From: Berberis thunbergii
Taxonomy: Eukaryota > Streptophyta > Magnoliopsida > Ranunculales > Berberidaceae
Assembly: GCA_003290165.1 (NCBI GenBank)
Contig: QNQO01000527.1
Span: 1-64,000 of the forward strand
Length of the DNA stretch: 64,000 nt
Reading direction: 5' to 3'
Shown: positions 24,294-37,070 of the stretch, piece by piece
Layout: each line of letters opens with the position of its first letter
Numbering within the stretch: position 1 is the first letter of the stretch
Made by a program: the position numbers and the translations under genes
The notes under the pieces: model-generated
The model's input: the letters and a program-made list of their open reading frames with translations, nothing else
Database searches by the model: none
What the model was told of the DNA's origin: nothing

Positions 24294-25967
24294 TGATAAT
24301 CACATAATTATAACATTATTACCTCTTACTATAATTTTGTTAATCCTTGTTTTATCTTATTTTAGATTAATTATTAAATTTTTGTGTTTTTGTAGAATTT
24401 GGAACAATAATGAAGAAATCGAAGAAAAATGAAATGAACAAATCACAGATGATGACTTCAAAGAAAGTGGAGGTGAAAATAATCTGAGCCCTTGGCTTAA
24501 ACCCAAAACCAAATTCATCAACCCAAACCCATTGCTAAGCCCAATCAAACCCAAAGCATATTCTCTTAATTATCCAATATTCTGGTTTGATTTAGGCCTT
24601 AAATCACCCTCCCCTTTAAGTTGTCCATATTCATTTTTCTAATTATCTATAAATACAAGGGAAATAAATGAGAAAATTGGAGGAAGTGAATGGAAGAAAA
24701 AAATAAGCAGAAAATCAAACCCTCTTCCTCACACAGTGATTCTCATAACCATCACCACCTACCCACCTCTTTTTCTTCTCCCTCCTCCTCTCCATCAAAC
24801 ACCACCAAACTACTACCACTTGGCCCTCACTCTCTCCGCCACCTGTAAACAAGCCGGAGTCATCACCATCCACACTGTACGCGCAGTCGGACAGACAACA
24901 CGCAACCACCCTCAACCACAACCGGACAACACGCAACACCACGCACACCAGACAGTCCCACCGTCTTTCCCTCCTCCATCCTCCAATCTCGGTCGGGTGC
25001 CCTGAGCATCACCGGATCCTCCGGTCTCTCTCTCGTGGGCTGCTGCTTCGTGGAGTTTCCCACCTTGCTCTCTGTTCAAATCGAAGAGGAAAGGTCGGGG
25101 TGCTATTTGCACCCCACCTTTTAACCATGTACGACCACATAAGAGAAAGGAGCGCTACCGGCACTCAGTGAATCATAAGAGCACCCCAGATGGGCATGGC
25201 CTAACATTATTGACATCCTGGAAATCTGATGTACCACCCCACTGGACCTGCCGTTGTTTGCAACCTGCTGATCTATTGAGTACCACCGGACCGAGGCGAC
25301 GACAAACCAAAAAAAGTTGTATAATTTATTTTACTGACTTAAATGCTTAATTGTTAATTACAATTTTATTTCAGAAATTTGATAAATTGCTTTCACCTTT
25401 CATGTTCGATTAAAACTTGATATGTTTGGTAGTTAGATTCACATTTTATCAATATTCATAGCATGTGCTAACAAATATTGAGCTTGAACTTTGATTAAGT
25501 GTGCCCTAAAAAACACTTAATGATTGGTAAGAGTTTATTTGCTTAAGATAAATTGTTTATGTTTGACAGAAACTTGATATGATTGGAATTGAATTTTAAT
25601 GATCACATCTTCGATGTAAGCAAGGGATCCTCATCCCTAAAGCTTCTCGTTTATAATTTTAGTAATTTAGATTTAAATATATTTGATAACTCATTGGTGA
25701 GTCCAAACCCCACAAAATCCATCTCATCCATCTTTTCCTTTTATTTTATTTTTCTTATTTTAATTTATTTTTAGTTTAGTTTTAAAAACATTGTAACCCC
25801 ATTTTTCTGTAAATTAGTTTAGATAAATTCTAAGATTCAATTGCATCTACTTTCCTCGTGGGATCGATTCGTACTTGCCGTTGTCAACCAGTTAGACACC
25901 GTGCACTTGCAATTATTTCAAGTGGGTCATATTAGCCAGTTTATTTAGGCTGGTTAAACCCGCAACA
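24294..25967 (+). repeat. 5' LTR of the LARD-like element
   Basis: 1674 bp, from TGATAATC to CGCAACA. It contains a Thr/Pro-rich CCACCAT-type stretch near 24740-24850 that also appears in the 3' LTR. Confidence 0.85.
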
Positions 25968-25973
25968 AATTTT

Positions 25974-26048
25974 TGGCGCCGTTGTCGGGGATCGAACCCG
26001 GGTCACCCACATGACAAGCGGGAATACTTACCACTATACTACAACGAA
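25974..26048 (-). tRNA. Full tRNA-Asp (GTC) copy with CCA at the primer-binding site
   Basis: The primer-binding site tggcgccgttg extends into a complete 75-nt tRNA-Asp on the minus strand. Its parts are acceptor stem, D arm with tagtatagtggtaag, anticodon arm cccgc-ttgtcat-gtggg with anticodon GTC, T arm with gggttcgatcccc, discriminator G and CCA. Two changes weaken pairing, at position 1 (G to T) and at the T-stem base near position 65 (G to A). Plant tRNA genes do not encode CCA, so a CCA end at the exact primer site implies copying of a mature tRNA. The A and B box regions look intact, so transcription cannot be excluded. Confidence 0.85.
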
Positions 26049-27088
26049 AAGTATAGAAATTTGATTTCTAAGACCAATAATTTTAATTGGACCAAGACCA
26101 GTAAATTTTAAATGTTATCCAATAATTTCTTGTGATTTAGAAATCCGACTTCTAAGACCAAGACCAGTAAATTTATTTGCATGTGCTTGTGTGTTGAGTG
26201 AAACGGATAAAAAAAAGTCGGACATTTTTCGAATTGTGCTAACTCCTTGTGCAGAGATGAATGCGCAGACTGTATGTTCTTTTAACTCACGCAACATATT
26301 AGCGACCGGGTGCTTTATATAATTGTTTGCAATTATGTGTTGGTTGTTTAAATTATGTAATTTTGGATGCTAAACTTTAGTAATATCATAATAAGCAGAC
26401 CCAACTTCTAAATAGAAACTGGTGGGACTTGATATCCCCACCTCATCACTCCAGCTGTGTGCCACCAATAGCCAAACATAATTAAAATCAGTTAGCAAGT
26501 TAGATAGAGCCATCTTTTAGGTACGATATTCATAAGACAACCAAGACCAAAGTGAACCAATAATTTTTGTGTTTGATCAAAGCTAAAAGTGACGATGGGT
26601 TTAATCGTTCAATGAACTCCGAGAGGCCACTACCACAAGGGTAATTTACCCAGTACACCGAGTCATAAGTAAGCTACGATCCACAGAAAGAATTGGTGTA
26701 ACCAACAGTTTTGGTTAGGAACACAAGCCTCAAGTGTACATCTAACGTCACATCGTTCTCATATCTATTAGCTTACAGAGCGGTAGCACAAGGAAGTACT
26801 TAATTGGACCATTGTGACCTCCTTCCCTTGTGTGATGATCCGGTTTATTTGAAACAAAACTCTAGCCTACTGATTTTGACTTTGCGGTGTAAAGCGTACA
26901 CTCTTAGGATCAACTTGTAGCACCCATTGCTCTGTCATAAATATTACATAAGAAATAATTGTCCCCCAAAGATAAAAAGATAATTGATCTAAAAAAATGT
27001 TGATTGCTTAGGGAGGCATGTTTCTTGTGCATTTATTGGTCGCTGATTGCGTGTGAGTCTGTGTATATTTTTAGAGTTAGTGATTTAA

Positions 27089-27153
<65 letters not shown>

Positions 27154-27171
27154 TAATAATAATAATAATAA
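27089..27171. repeat. (AAT)n microsatellite
   Basis: About 27 taa units with one interruption lie inside the LARD-like element, directly before the ATG at 27172. Confidence 0.95.
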
Positions 27172-28224
27172 ATGAACACAAGGGATCATCCAACCTATTT
27201 TTCCAAGCAAGTCAATTTAGTTTATGACATGCGACGACCTGATTATGATCCATATTTAGATTATTACAACCCAGGTTTAGCCTATCATCCTGACTTCTCA
27301 TGGGCTCATGGTCAGTACTGTGAAGGTCCTCTAGACACTCCTCAGACTCCTCCAACTTTCATTCCTGATAATGAGTCTCAATTTCGTCAAGTTGTTCCTT
27401 CATCCAACACATCAGGGTTAGAGGATATTTTTGAACCTTTTTATAGAGTGAACATAAGAAATGCTTGAGCAAAATTTTCAGGTTATTACAGAATTGACAA
27501 TTATTTCTCAACAAAACTCCCAAGCTATCCGAAAACTTGTGATGACTGTGAGTCAGATAGTTGAGTCACTTCCTGAGAGTCAGAAAAATTCCCTAATCAA
27601 CCTATTTTTAATCAAAAGGGTCAATTCGAAATTAGTGGCACATCTGAGCCAGATGATGAAGATGTCCAATGCATCACTACCCTTAAAAATGAAAAACTGG
27701 TTGAAAATCAGGTAGAAATGCCTGATATGGGTGTCATTGGGTTGTCTAGACCAATATCTTTATGTGATTCGTGTGATGAGCTTGTACCACCTGATATATC
27801 CATCGTCTCATCTACTTGCATCACATTCCCAATTACTAAGGCTACTTTCATCGATCCCTTGTTCTGTAGTGAGGATTTCAGTTTTCACCATCCTGTTGTA
27901 AAAGTTATTCAATCTTCTGATTTGGAACCAGACCTAGGATGTTCCTTTTTTGGAGCACGTATGAATCCACTGTTGTGTATGACTACTGGTCAAGTTTGGG
28001 ATGTCCTAGTGTATTTGGTGCCCCATGTGATTGCTATATTTGGGTGGAATGATCCTCAACTGTTCAGGTTGTTGATATACGACCATGGACTAACTGTTTG
28101 TCATGTTCTTCCTCTCCACTTTTCGATACACCATTTTTTTAGGAAGAATATTTGTCGGGCTGATGACGTTAAACCAAGCGCTACTTGGAGGCAGCCCACC
28201 TTTTGTTGTAAGAGTGCATGTTGA
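27172..28224 (+). pseudogene. Degenerate internal ORFs of the LARD-like element
   Basis: Three overlapping or adjacent frames (27172-27468, 27461-27715, 27718-28224) probably represent one broken protein. The first is Tyr/Pro-rich (DYDPYLDYYNPGLAYHPDFS). The last ends NICRADDVKPSATWRQPTFC, and the phrase DDVKPSATWRQPT is a recurrent tail in LARD/Athila internal regions. No gag, protease, reverse transcriptase or integrase motif is present. The function is unknown. The codons do not suggest a host gene. Confidence 0.5.
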
Positions 28225-29325
28225 GTGTGTATTTTATCTATTTCTATTAACTAATCCACAATTCTTTTGTCTCTGAGCTCTCATCGGTGGATTAATTATG
28301 GAAATTGGTAAAATCTTCACCGCGATAATGTTGTTCTAACATTCTCTCACGTACTTATTTCATTCATTTGTCAAGATTATTTTGTTAAACATTGAGGACA
28401 ATGTTTGGATTAGGTTTTGGGGTAGGGTTCATGAGTCGGTGAATTTTTCGTAGTGTTTTCTTGTCTTGTTCTTAAAAAAAAAAGCTTTTCTGTCAAGAAA
28501 ACTTGGTCTTTTGCGATTATAAAAATGATTTTTAAAATGTTTTATGCTCAAGAAAATGCAAGCCAACTTGACATATTGGTATATTGATAAAGACTGAAAG
28601 TTTAGTATGATCCTTAAGTTAGATCTAGCTCATAAGATTTTTCAACTAGATTATCTTTGCACCATGAGCCATGTTAAGTATAACTTGAAATTGCTGAGTG
28701 AAATATGCACTAGAAAACCTTAAAATAATAGTGGAGACTTTACCCTGAAAGTTTTAAACTTTTCTATTTTTCCGAGGGTTATACATAAATTCTTATTTTT
28801 CTTGAGTCCGTATTATCTCGTTGATGATCTCATTATTCTCATTTTTCTGATAAATTGCTTTGGGAATGACATCAAAATTGAATTATTACACTAGAACTTC
28901 TTGGCTTATTCAATTGAGATGTCATAATACTGACCCGAACTTAGGAAATGATCTAGGCATTTTTTCTTTCTTTAGACCATTAACTAGCCTTTTAACTTAC
29001 CCATAACATTAATCTTTTTGTAGCATTTTGAGCCTTAGAATAACTTTTATTTGTTAACCCATTAACCTTTACCCAACTTTTCTGGGAATGTGTATGGATG
29101 AATATACTTGGTGTAAAAAGGGCATTAAAGAGCAAAATATGAGATATTTCATAAATCCTCTATGTGAAAAAAAATGATTCCTCAATGAGGATAAAGATGT
29201 GAGAATGAAGAAAAAATTGATGGTGCGCAACATTGGTTTATTCTTGACAGCCCTAATTGATTGTGAATGGGTGTATACATTCCTAGAAATTTTTGTTAAA
29301 ATCCTTTGACATTCTTTATTTCTAG
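28225..29325. other. LARD internal non-coding region
   Basis: AT-rich sequence with no recognisable domain. It runs directly into the truncated 3' LTR with no visible polypurine tract, so that part has been deleted together with the first 205 bp of the LTR. Confidence 0.55.
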
Positions 29326-30817
29326 AAACCCAAAACCAAATCCATCAACCCAAACCCATTGCCAAGCCCAATCAAACCCAAAGCATATTCTCTTAATTAT
29401 CCAATATTCTGGTTTGATTTAGGCCATAAATCACTAATTGAATCCTCCACTTTAAGTTTTCCATATTCATTTTTCTAGTTATCTATAAATACAAGGGAAA
29501 TAAATGAGAAAATGGGAGGAAGAGAAGGGAAGAAAAAAATAAGCAGAAAATCAAACCCTTTTCCTCACACAGTGATTCTCATCACCATCACCACCTACCC
29601 ACCTCTCTTTCTTCTCCCTCATCTCCATCAAACACCACCAAACTACTACCACCTGGCCCTCACTCTCTCTGCCACATGGAAAGAAGCCGGAGTCATCACC
29701 ATCCACACCGTACGCGCAACCAGACAACACGCATAGCCGGACAGACAACACGCAACCATCTCAAATGCAACCGGACAGCATACAGCAGCCGGCCGGCGCA
29801 ACACCACGTACGTTGGACATCCCACCATCTTTCCCTCCTCCATCCTCCAATCTCGGCCGAGTGCCCTGAGCATCACGGGATCCTCCGATCTCTCGCGGGC
29901 TGCTGCTTCAGTGGAGTTTCCCGCTTCGCTCTCTACTCAAATCGAAGAGGAAAGGTTGGGGTGCTATCTGCACCCCACCTTTTAACTGTGTACGACCACA
30001 TAAGATAGAGAAGTGCTACTGGCAGTGAATCATAAGAGCACCCCGGATGGGCATGGCCTGACGTTATTGACATCCTGAAAATCTGATGTACCACCCCACT
30101 GGACCTGGCGCTGTTTACAACCTACTGAGTACCACCGCACCGAGGCGGCGACAAACCAAAAAGGGTTGTATAATTTATTTTACTGACTTAAATGTTTAAT
30201 TGTTAATTATAATTTTATTTCAGAAATTTGATAAATTGCTTTCACCTTCCATGTTCGATTAAAATTTGATATGTTTGGTAATTAGATTCACATTTTATCA
30301 ATATTTAAAGCATGTGTTAACAAATATTGAGCTTGAACTTTGATTAAGTGTGCCCTAAAAAGACACTTAATGTTTGGTAAGAGCTTATTTGCTTGAGATA
30401 AATTGTTCATGTTTGACAGAAACTTGATATGATTGGAATTGAATTTTAATGAACACATCTTCGGTGTAAGCAAGGGATCCTCATCCCTAAAGCTTCTCGT
30501 TTATAATTTCAGTAATTTAGATTTAAATATATTTTCTAACTCATCGGTGAGTCCAAACCCCACAATATCCATCTCATCCATCTTTTCCTTTTATTTTATT
30601 TTTCTTATTTTAATTTATTTTTAGTTTAGTTTTAAAAACATTGTAACCCCATTTTTCTGTAAATTAGTTTAGATAAATTCTAAGATTCAATTGCATCCAC
30701 TTTCCTCGTGGGATCGACCCGTACTTGCCGTTGTCTACCAGTTAGACACCGTGCATTTGCAGTTATTACAAGTGGGTCATATTAGCCTGTTTATTTAGGT
30801 CGGTTAAACCCGCAACA
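29326..30817 (+). repeat. 3' LTR of the LARD-like element, 5'-truncated
   Basis: It aligns with 24499-25967 of the 5' LTR and ends at the same CGCAACA. The first 205 bp of the LTR are absent. Several indels separate the two LTRs. Confidence 0.85.
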
Positions 30818-30822
30818 AGGTT

Positions 30823-33800
30823 GCCAGGAGTTAGCCATGTTCAACTTCTCTCTCATTTGTTACTCTCAAGTTGTGTTTGTTGCATTGTAAATAACATTGT
30901 GAGACAATGTGGGTTGGTGAAGAGATGGGGAACCCTAAATTTTCCATCTCTGCACTTAATTTTTGTTATATGCACGAAATTAGTCAGCCACAATTGAAAG
31001 ACACTTGTATGAATTAACATCATGAATGAGTAGAAAATTTGAGGAATTGTTTTGATGGAATAACACGTTAAAGTTCAACTCAAATTGACAATTACTCCTC
31101 TAGATGTGCATCAAAACAGAACCTGATGAGAAGAAGAGGGGGGACCAAAAGAGGAGAAGAAGGGATGATAGAAAGAAGGTGGGAGATTTTCATGAGAAGC
31201 GAGGAAAAGAAGTGGAAGAGAGGAGAAGATGAGGGGAGGAAAGAAAAAAAGGTGGGGAGGGGGTTGTGGATGAGGAGATAGGAGAATAAGAGGAAGAGAT
31301 GAGAGAGGAAGGGAAAATGAAAGCAGGGAAAAGGTGGTGCGTCCGATGGCAACTGGGTCGGGTGGTGTTCTTCTTTGAAGAAGAGAAATAAGAGAAAGAG
31401 GAGAAAGTAGAGAGAAAAGAGAAACAAGAGAGAATAAAGGCCTATTTAATGGTGGTGTGGTTCATTAGAAAAAAATGAGTGGTGGTGTGAGATAGTAGAA
31501 ATGGTGGTGTCCGACAATGCTTGCCTTCTTAAAATTGTCCAGTCTCTTATGCCATCCCAATTCCCACTTATTGTCGATGAATTCGAGAACTGTCATGTGT
31601 CATAAATGAGTTTAGTGGGATTATTTATTTATTTATTTATTTTTTAACTAGTACATTCACTCAACGCTATGCATGCACATAAATATATTTCTCTTTACCT
31701 AGATTTCAAACTTAGCAAGTTAAAACTGTTTGTCTAAATGTGGAATATAACTACTTACACACGCTAGGTAGCCATGGCGTTACTGGCATAAACAATTCGT
31801 CCACTTTTGGGTCATTTTTGACACTTCTATGAATGGTGTTTGTAGTTGTGTTTTAAAGCAAAAATTCTAGGCAGCTAGGTTTGGTAGCCATTTTTGGGCC
31901 GAGTTTTGATTTTTTTTACACTTCTACCCGTCTATAAATGGTGTTTGTGTTGTGTTTTAAAGAGAAGGGGTAGTAAATGTAAAAAAACCAAAACTTTGCC
32001 CAAATGTGGCTAGCAAACCTGGCTGCCTAGACTTACTCATTTTAAATAGAAGTAAAAAGTGTAACAAAAAATCAAAAGTGGCCACCAAACATGACTCCCT
32101 AAACTTACTCTTATATTATTACTTTCATGGCATATTGTCCCATGTCTTTGTACAGGGGAAAAGCATGATGGCCACATTACTTTCATGTACATGTTTATTT
32201 ATTTTTATTTATTTATTATTTTGTTTTTCAATATCACTTGCAAAACAAGAAGTTTTTTTAATTTTTAAATTTTTTTTTAATTCTAAGAGAACAAAATGGT
32301 TCTGGAGTCAATCATGTTGACTATTGAGATTAAAAGGTAGCAGGGGGCCAAGACTCAAGAAAGAGATACAAAACATCCTAAAACAATATTTTTGTCTTAA
32401 ATGAATTTGGAATTGATAAAACGAAATTTGTTTCTGAGCAGGGGTATTTTTGTCCACATGAAAATGAGCATATCAAAATAATGTTCATTCATCTAGTTTT
32501 CATTGCAGTAGTAATATTTTTTAAGGATGTTTTGAAACATCAATCGTAAATGGAGGCACTACGAACAATTTTAACAAAAATAGGAGGCACTACGAGATCA
32601 TCTAGAACCAGTAGTAATTATGACCAAAAAAATAATAAGTGTAGGCCTAAATACTAATATTTCCAAATTTATACTACTACTCCGTCTAGAGTAATTTTAT
32701 GGCATTTTAACACTGTTAGTGTGGATGATCTCATACACACATGCTTGTAAAAAATAAGCCATGCCACCTTGCATGACATTTGGAGAAGAGATGCTTTAGA
32801 ACTTTTCTAGAGAGCCAGGTTTGGCTTGCCTGGCATGGCTCTCAATAATTTTCAGATGCCTTATTGGGTGAGCTCACTTTAAGTTCATGAAAATGAAAAA
32901 TGTTCTTTGAGTAATTAAATCTGTGCTATTCTGTTGTCCTTTAGGTGATGTTCAAATCATAGGCTTTTGTTAGATGTTTTGAAATTGTTTCACAATAATC
33001 ACTTTTACGAATGCATATCAAGTATTGCTGGCATCATAGTAGTGATGTGTTGTTCTAAACACATACCTAGCACTATGGATATGATATTTAGATGATAACA
33101 TAATATGGCTAGCTAAAAAAAGTAGGAAGTGGAGTCTCCATTTTCAATATTAGGGAAATACAATTGATGCGTCCAAATCTATTCTTTTAGAAATCTGACT
33201 TGCAAAAAAATATTAGATTATGAAAGACCATCTGTTTGGTGGCCGAAGTTACTCTAATGCTTAAGTCTATTAATCCGTGGAAGAGAATGAATATGGATAG
33301 AGTATAGTTCAGTTGTGTTTGCATACTTTTGGTGGAATATCTCATTTACATAATATAATGTGCGTAATTGACTCTCAGCATGACATAAGCATGTAGGGCG
33401 TGATGAGGGGATACGTTTTTCACACCAATCTCCTCCTTCATCGAGATACGTCCTTGGATGTGATTCCCGCTATGACTTGTTTCCTTAGTAACGTCTTTCT
33501 TCTTTAAGGGAAGATATCTGTTGCACCTAGGGCTTGGGCATTTGACCATGGTCTATTATTAAAGAACTTTTTGGGCTTTAATGACTGGGTTTGCCTCTTT
33601 GGGCTTCTAGGACCAGACTTGTTATCTGTGTTGAGATTGGAGTGTTTGTCCCTCGTGATGAATATTTTTGCCATGTGTACGGTTGTGATTAGAGGAAAAT
33701 TTGATGTATCATAAGCTTCTCCTCACTAGTTAGTGGGCATGATTGCGTGTAACTCCTCGGCTGTTGGTTTTTTGAATTCAACATTGTTTTTCTGCCTTGC

Positions 33801-33981
33801 ATTAAATGTCATCAACATGTCTTGTACGACTTTCATCAGTTGTCTTTTCGTTGCCCAACCCTATAAAATCGGGGGGGGGGGGGGAGGGTAGAGATTTGTG
33901 TTATCTTCTTTACGCTATCTTTATTTCCAGAGTTCATTTGTTCTCATTTCTTTCATTTTCTTTATTCTTCATCTCTTTGTC
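30823..33981. other. Non-coding part of the right duplication unit
   Basis: It matches 13759-16911, including the GA-rich block (about 31130-31430), the hairpin (about 32811-32844) and the promoter-like region before the transposon ORF. A run of 13-14 G at about 33870-33883 is longer than the 9-10 G in the left copy (about 16808). No gene is seen. Confidence 0.5.
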
Positions 33982-36453
33982 ATGGCTTCCAATAGAACCC
34001 TAAGTGATGATGATCTGGCTATCTGTGAGGCAATTTTCGAGCCTAGGCATGCAAGGAACTTTGGACTATGTTCACTAGACGTTCTCTATTCTGTCTGATT
34101 TGGAGTTTGTGCTGCTAGGAAGGATGACAACCTTGCTCATCCGAGGCCTAGTTATATTACACTTTACCCTGGAATGTTGAAGTCTGGTATTCAATTTCCA
34201 GTTCCAGAGATCTTCAGGGCTTATGGATTTTTTCGGTATTCCCCTGCTCAAATGGGTCCCAACAGCTTGAGGGTAATAGTTGGAACCATGATGAGAGCCT
34301 TGCAATCCGACAAGCCCATTTTGAGGTCGTTCAGGGAACCCAGGAAGTTGAATGATCTGCATTTGACTAAAGCGAAGCGCGAAATCAATTTATTTCTCTT
34401 TCTTATGTCTGATTGGAGAAGTTCCTTGAGCCGAATGTTGTCAAACGGAGTGGTTTGTACAGTTTGAACTTTTTAGAGCGTCATTTGGTTCTTGAAAATT
34501 GTAACTCCAACGTCATTGTTGCCCGTGCTGGCTTCGTTGTTGTCTCTGACATGGTAGGGGTGCGTACTACTTCCGCTAACATTGATGGGAAAAATGCTCC
34601 GCCGAGAAAGTTATGGATCTCACTGCTCCAGTTGTCGTTGGTGGTGCAGGTTCGACCATTAGGAAGAAGAAGGCTCCTAAGCATGTTAGCCGGTCGAAGA
34701 GGCTGGTTACAATCGATTTGGTTAGTCTTGACCACACTTTAAAGCATAATAGGCTTGTTGGTTCTGCTCCTGGGACTATTCGAACTGTTCCTCCTCCAAG
34801 TTCTGTTGGGAATGATTATGAAGACGAAGCTCGTCTTGCTGCTCAGAAGGGTTAAGAGCCGAATCAAGCTGTGGAGAGAAGTAAATTGGAGGTCTCTTGT
34901 CCATTGAATGAGTACGAGCAGACTATTTTTCTATTGCTGGCGTATCTGACTTAAGCAAGGTGTCAGATGATGACGCCCGTGTCCTTTCGAATAAGATGAC
35001 ACAACTTGCAATGGAGCAGTCTCGAAATCCGAATAGTAAGAAGACCTTTATCAATATTGACTACAATCATGCTTTTGACAATGTTGAAGTTGACCATGGT
35101 CAGAGCTCAAAGTCTCTTCCTCCTACCGTCGATATAAGGTTAACAGAGTTGTCTCATTCTTTTTCTCATCCTCCTCGTCTGAAGCCCGCCCCTGCTGTTT
35201 TGAAGAAGAAAGGTTAGAGTGGTGCTTATATCATCATCGACGTTCCGATCGTTAAACCGGTGACTAGAGGTAGAGCTTCATTCTTTCAGACCCCACTGTT
35301 CTTCATCCACAGATTAGTTGGAAAAAACATGTTCCTGGAGAGATCCATATTAATTCGGATGGGAAGTTCAGCTGGTATTCGGAGATAAACGTGTTTGATA
35401 TTGCACATAATTTCATCACCTTATTACATAAGTGATTGATTGAAAGAGTCTCGATGCTAATGTATCGGCCCAGTAAGCACCTTGATCAAGGTCTTAATCA
35501 AATAATGGAGGGGATGAACCATCTTACTTATGCTGGGATGATGGGGTTAGAATACCAGACTGCTCATGATCATGTGTCGGTCTTGGAGAAGAAAATGGTG
35601 GAGCAGGCGTTGTAGTTTTTGATGCTTTATTTCAAGTAGATAAGCTAAATGAGGAGTATGCTAAGCAGGAGAATGTGATTGGCGCTACTCGGGCTTTATT
35701 GAAGGAAGCAAAGTTTCTCCGGGATAAGTTTTCTTTCGAACTTACTGTTTCAGAGGAGGAGATGTACCACCTGCGGGATCAGTTGGCTGCTGTTGAAAGG
35801 GAGCTATCCAGTGAGAAGGCTAGTCGTGATCATGCATTGCGTATTGCTGACGAGCATTCTACTTGTCATAAGACAACTAAGGAGCGATTAGCGCAGCTGA
35901 CCGCCGAACTTGCTTCTGTTAAAGCACAAAATTCGGAGAAGCTTTCCGCGGTTGAAGGAGAACTTGCTCTGATCAAGGATGAACTTTCTGCTGTTACGGG
36001 CAAGCTCAAAGGTGCAGAAGTGGTGGAGTGGACTAAGATTGTCAATGTTAGGATTGAAATAATTGATTACATTGATCAGAGAAAGGCCTTGATATGTAAA
36101 AATATCGTGTCATAGCTGACTAAGTCTTTGAGGACGAAGACGAGGAAGAACCTGCTTTGAATCCTCCTCATAATCTAGTTGAGGTAGGTCAAGCATCTTC
36201 TCTTCCCTCTGATCATACCGCTGTTTACAAAACCTTGTCTCATTCGACTAGTCCAAGTGAAGATAGAACTCCACCACCTTTTGCTTCTGTTGCTGCAGGC
36301 GAGGCTCCATCTTCTTCCAAAGACAAGATCCCATCTTTTCCCGCTAAAAATGCTATGGGAGACAATGTTCAACCTTCTCCAATTGTCCCCACTAGTGATG
36401 TTTTAATTACCTCATCTCCAATTTGTGTTATTTCCTCCCCAGATATAACATAA
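33982..36453 (+). pseudogene. Gypsy-type transposon ORF, copy B
   Basis: It begins MASNRTLSDDDLAICEAI and follows copy A: PEIFRAYGFFRYSPAQMGPN, VIVGTMMRALQSD, then a repeat of the charged linker. It extends further than copy A. A loop-like NHLTYAGMMG is followed by a coiled coil (35675-36115) with heptads such as LRDQLAAVERELSSEKASRD and two KDELSAV-type repeats, then a Ser/Pro-rich tail. Several stops and shifts break it, and a 98-codon run remains at the end. The layout (globular domain, linker, coiled coil) matches the putative gypsy-type transposon proteins of plants, whose function is not known. Confidence 0.65.
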
Positions 36454-36920
36454 TTTGAGACATGAAATTCAATAACATTTGAACATTTAGCAACAACAAC
36501 TGATACATAATTTAGAAAATTGAAACAAACAAAAATAAGAAAACTCTAATTGGGAAACTCTTTGACGAGGTTCGCCATACTAAAGAAACTTCAGTAGTGC
36601 TGCCCAAAAATCTCTATACCTGAGACAAACTAATAGGTTACATTCCAATAAGAACATACCCAAGAAGCAAAAGCTCACTTGGGGCAGTAATTAAGCTGGT
36701 ATGAGTAATCTTCTTCCCATAGTGATAACATAAAATACATCATCAAGTGATAACATAAAATCAAAATAAACAACCACACAAACAGGTAGTTCTTCAACGA
36801 AGCAGACATTCCATTATAATAAGTTCTTATTGTACTTAAAATAGATATTTATGTGCTTACTTTGTAGTGGTTGACCATGGCAAGCTTGACCTGCAAGCAT
36901 GATCAGGTTGTTAAGGTTCT

Positions 36921-37070
36921 GGGAAGATATTGGAGGCCTGGAAAATGTCAAGAGAGAGCTTCAAGAGGTAATGCTAGTTTGTGCGGATTAGTTTTATCGT
37001 CTCTGTTTCATTTTATTGTTGTTGTTTTATTCACTACTTCCTGTTTTGTATAGACGGTGCAATACCCAAT
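36921..37070 (+). pseudogene. CDC48: CDC48 AAA-ATPase fragment
   Basis: CDC48/p97 is the hexameric ATPase that extracts ubiquitinated proteins. The plus strand reads WEDIGGLENVKRELQE up to a gtaatg donor at 36968. After an 86-bp intron an acceptor tag leads into TVQYP (37054-37068). This is the hallmark start of the second AAA domain of CDC48, with the intron inside it. The sequence then diverges, and a 29-bp stretch (acccaattcatcctttcttgaca and neighbours) is repeated at about 37142. Only about 20 residues are present, so this is a captured scrap. Confidence 0.75.

Larger units (their letters stand above)
24294..30817 (+). mobile_element. LARD-like non-autonomous LTR retrotransposon
   Basis: It is flanked by the 5-bp target duplication aggtt (24289-24293 and 30818-30822). 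The left duplication unit has the empty site at about 13755. The element begins TGATAATC and ends CGCAACA. It has a 1.67 kb 5' LTR, a primer-binding site for tRNA-Asp, a 3.36 kb internal region with no pol domains, and a 3' LTR that lacks its first 205 bp. Large LTRs, missing enzymes and a conserved gcgctacttggaggcagccc motif (about 28178) fit a LARD-like relative of Athila-type gypsy elements. The clean outer ends mean the internal and 3' LTR loss occurred either before insertion or by later deletion inside. Confidence 0.85.
19344..35118. repeat. Right unit of the tandem segmental duplication
   Basis: It repeats the order of the left unit: gypsy gag remnant (19344-19560), LTR (19770-20428), dehydrin, foldback element, GA-rich block, transposon ORF. 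It is interrupted by the LARD-like element 24294-30817. The stretch 22480-22767 is the pre-insertion sequence that the left unit has lost. Homology to the left unit is lost after about 35118 only because the left unit is truncated there. Confidence 0.8.

Noticed and set aside
33870..33883. Long G run as a regulatory G-quadruplex
   Set aside because: A single homopolymer that varies in length between copies is more simply replication slippage or sequencing error.
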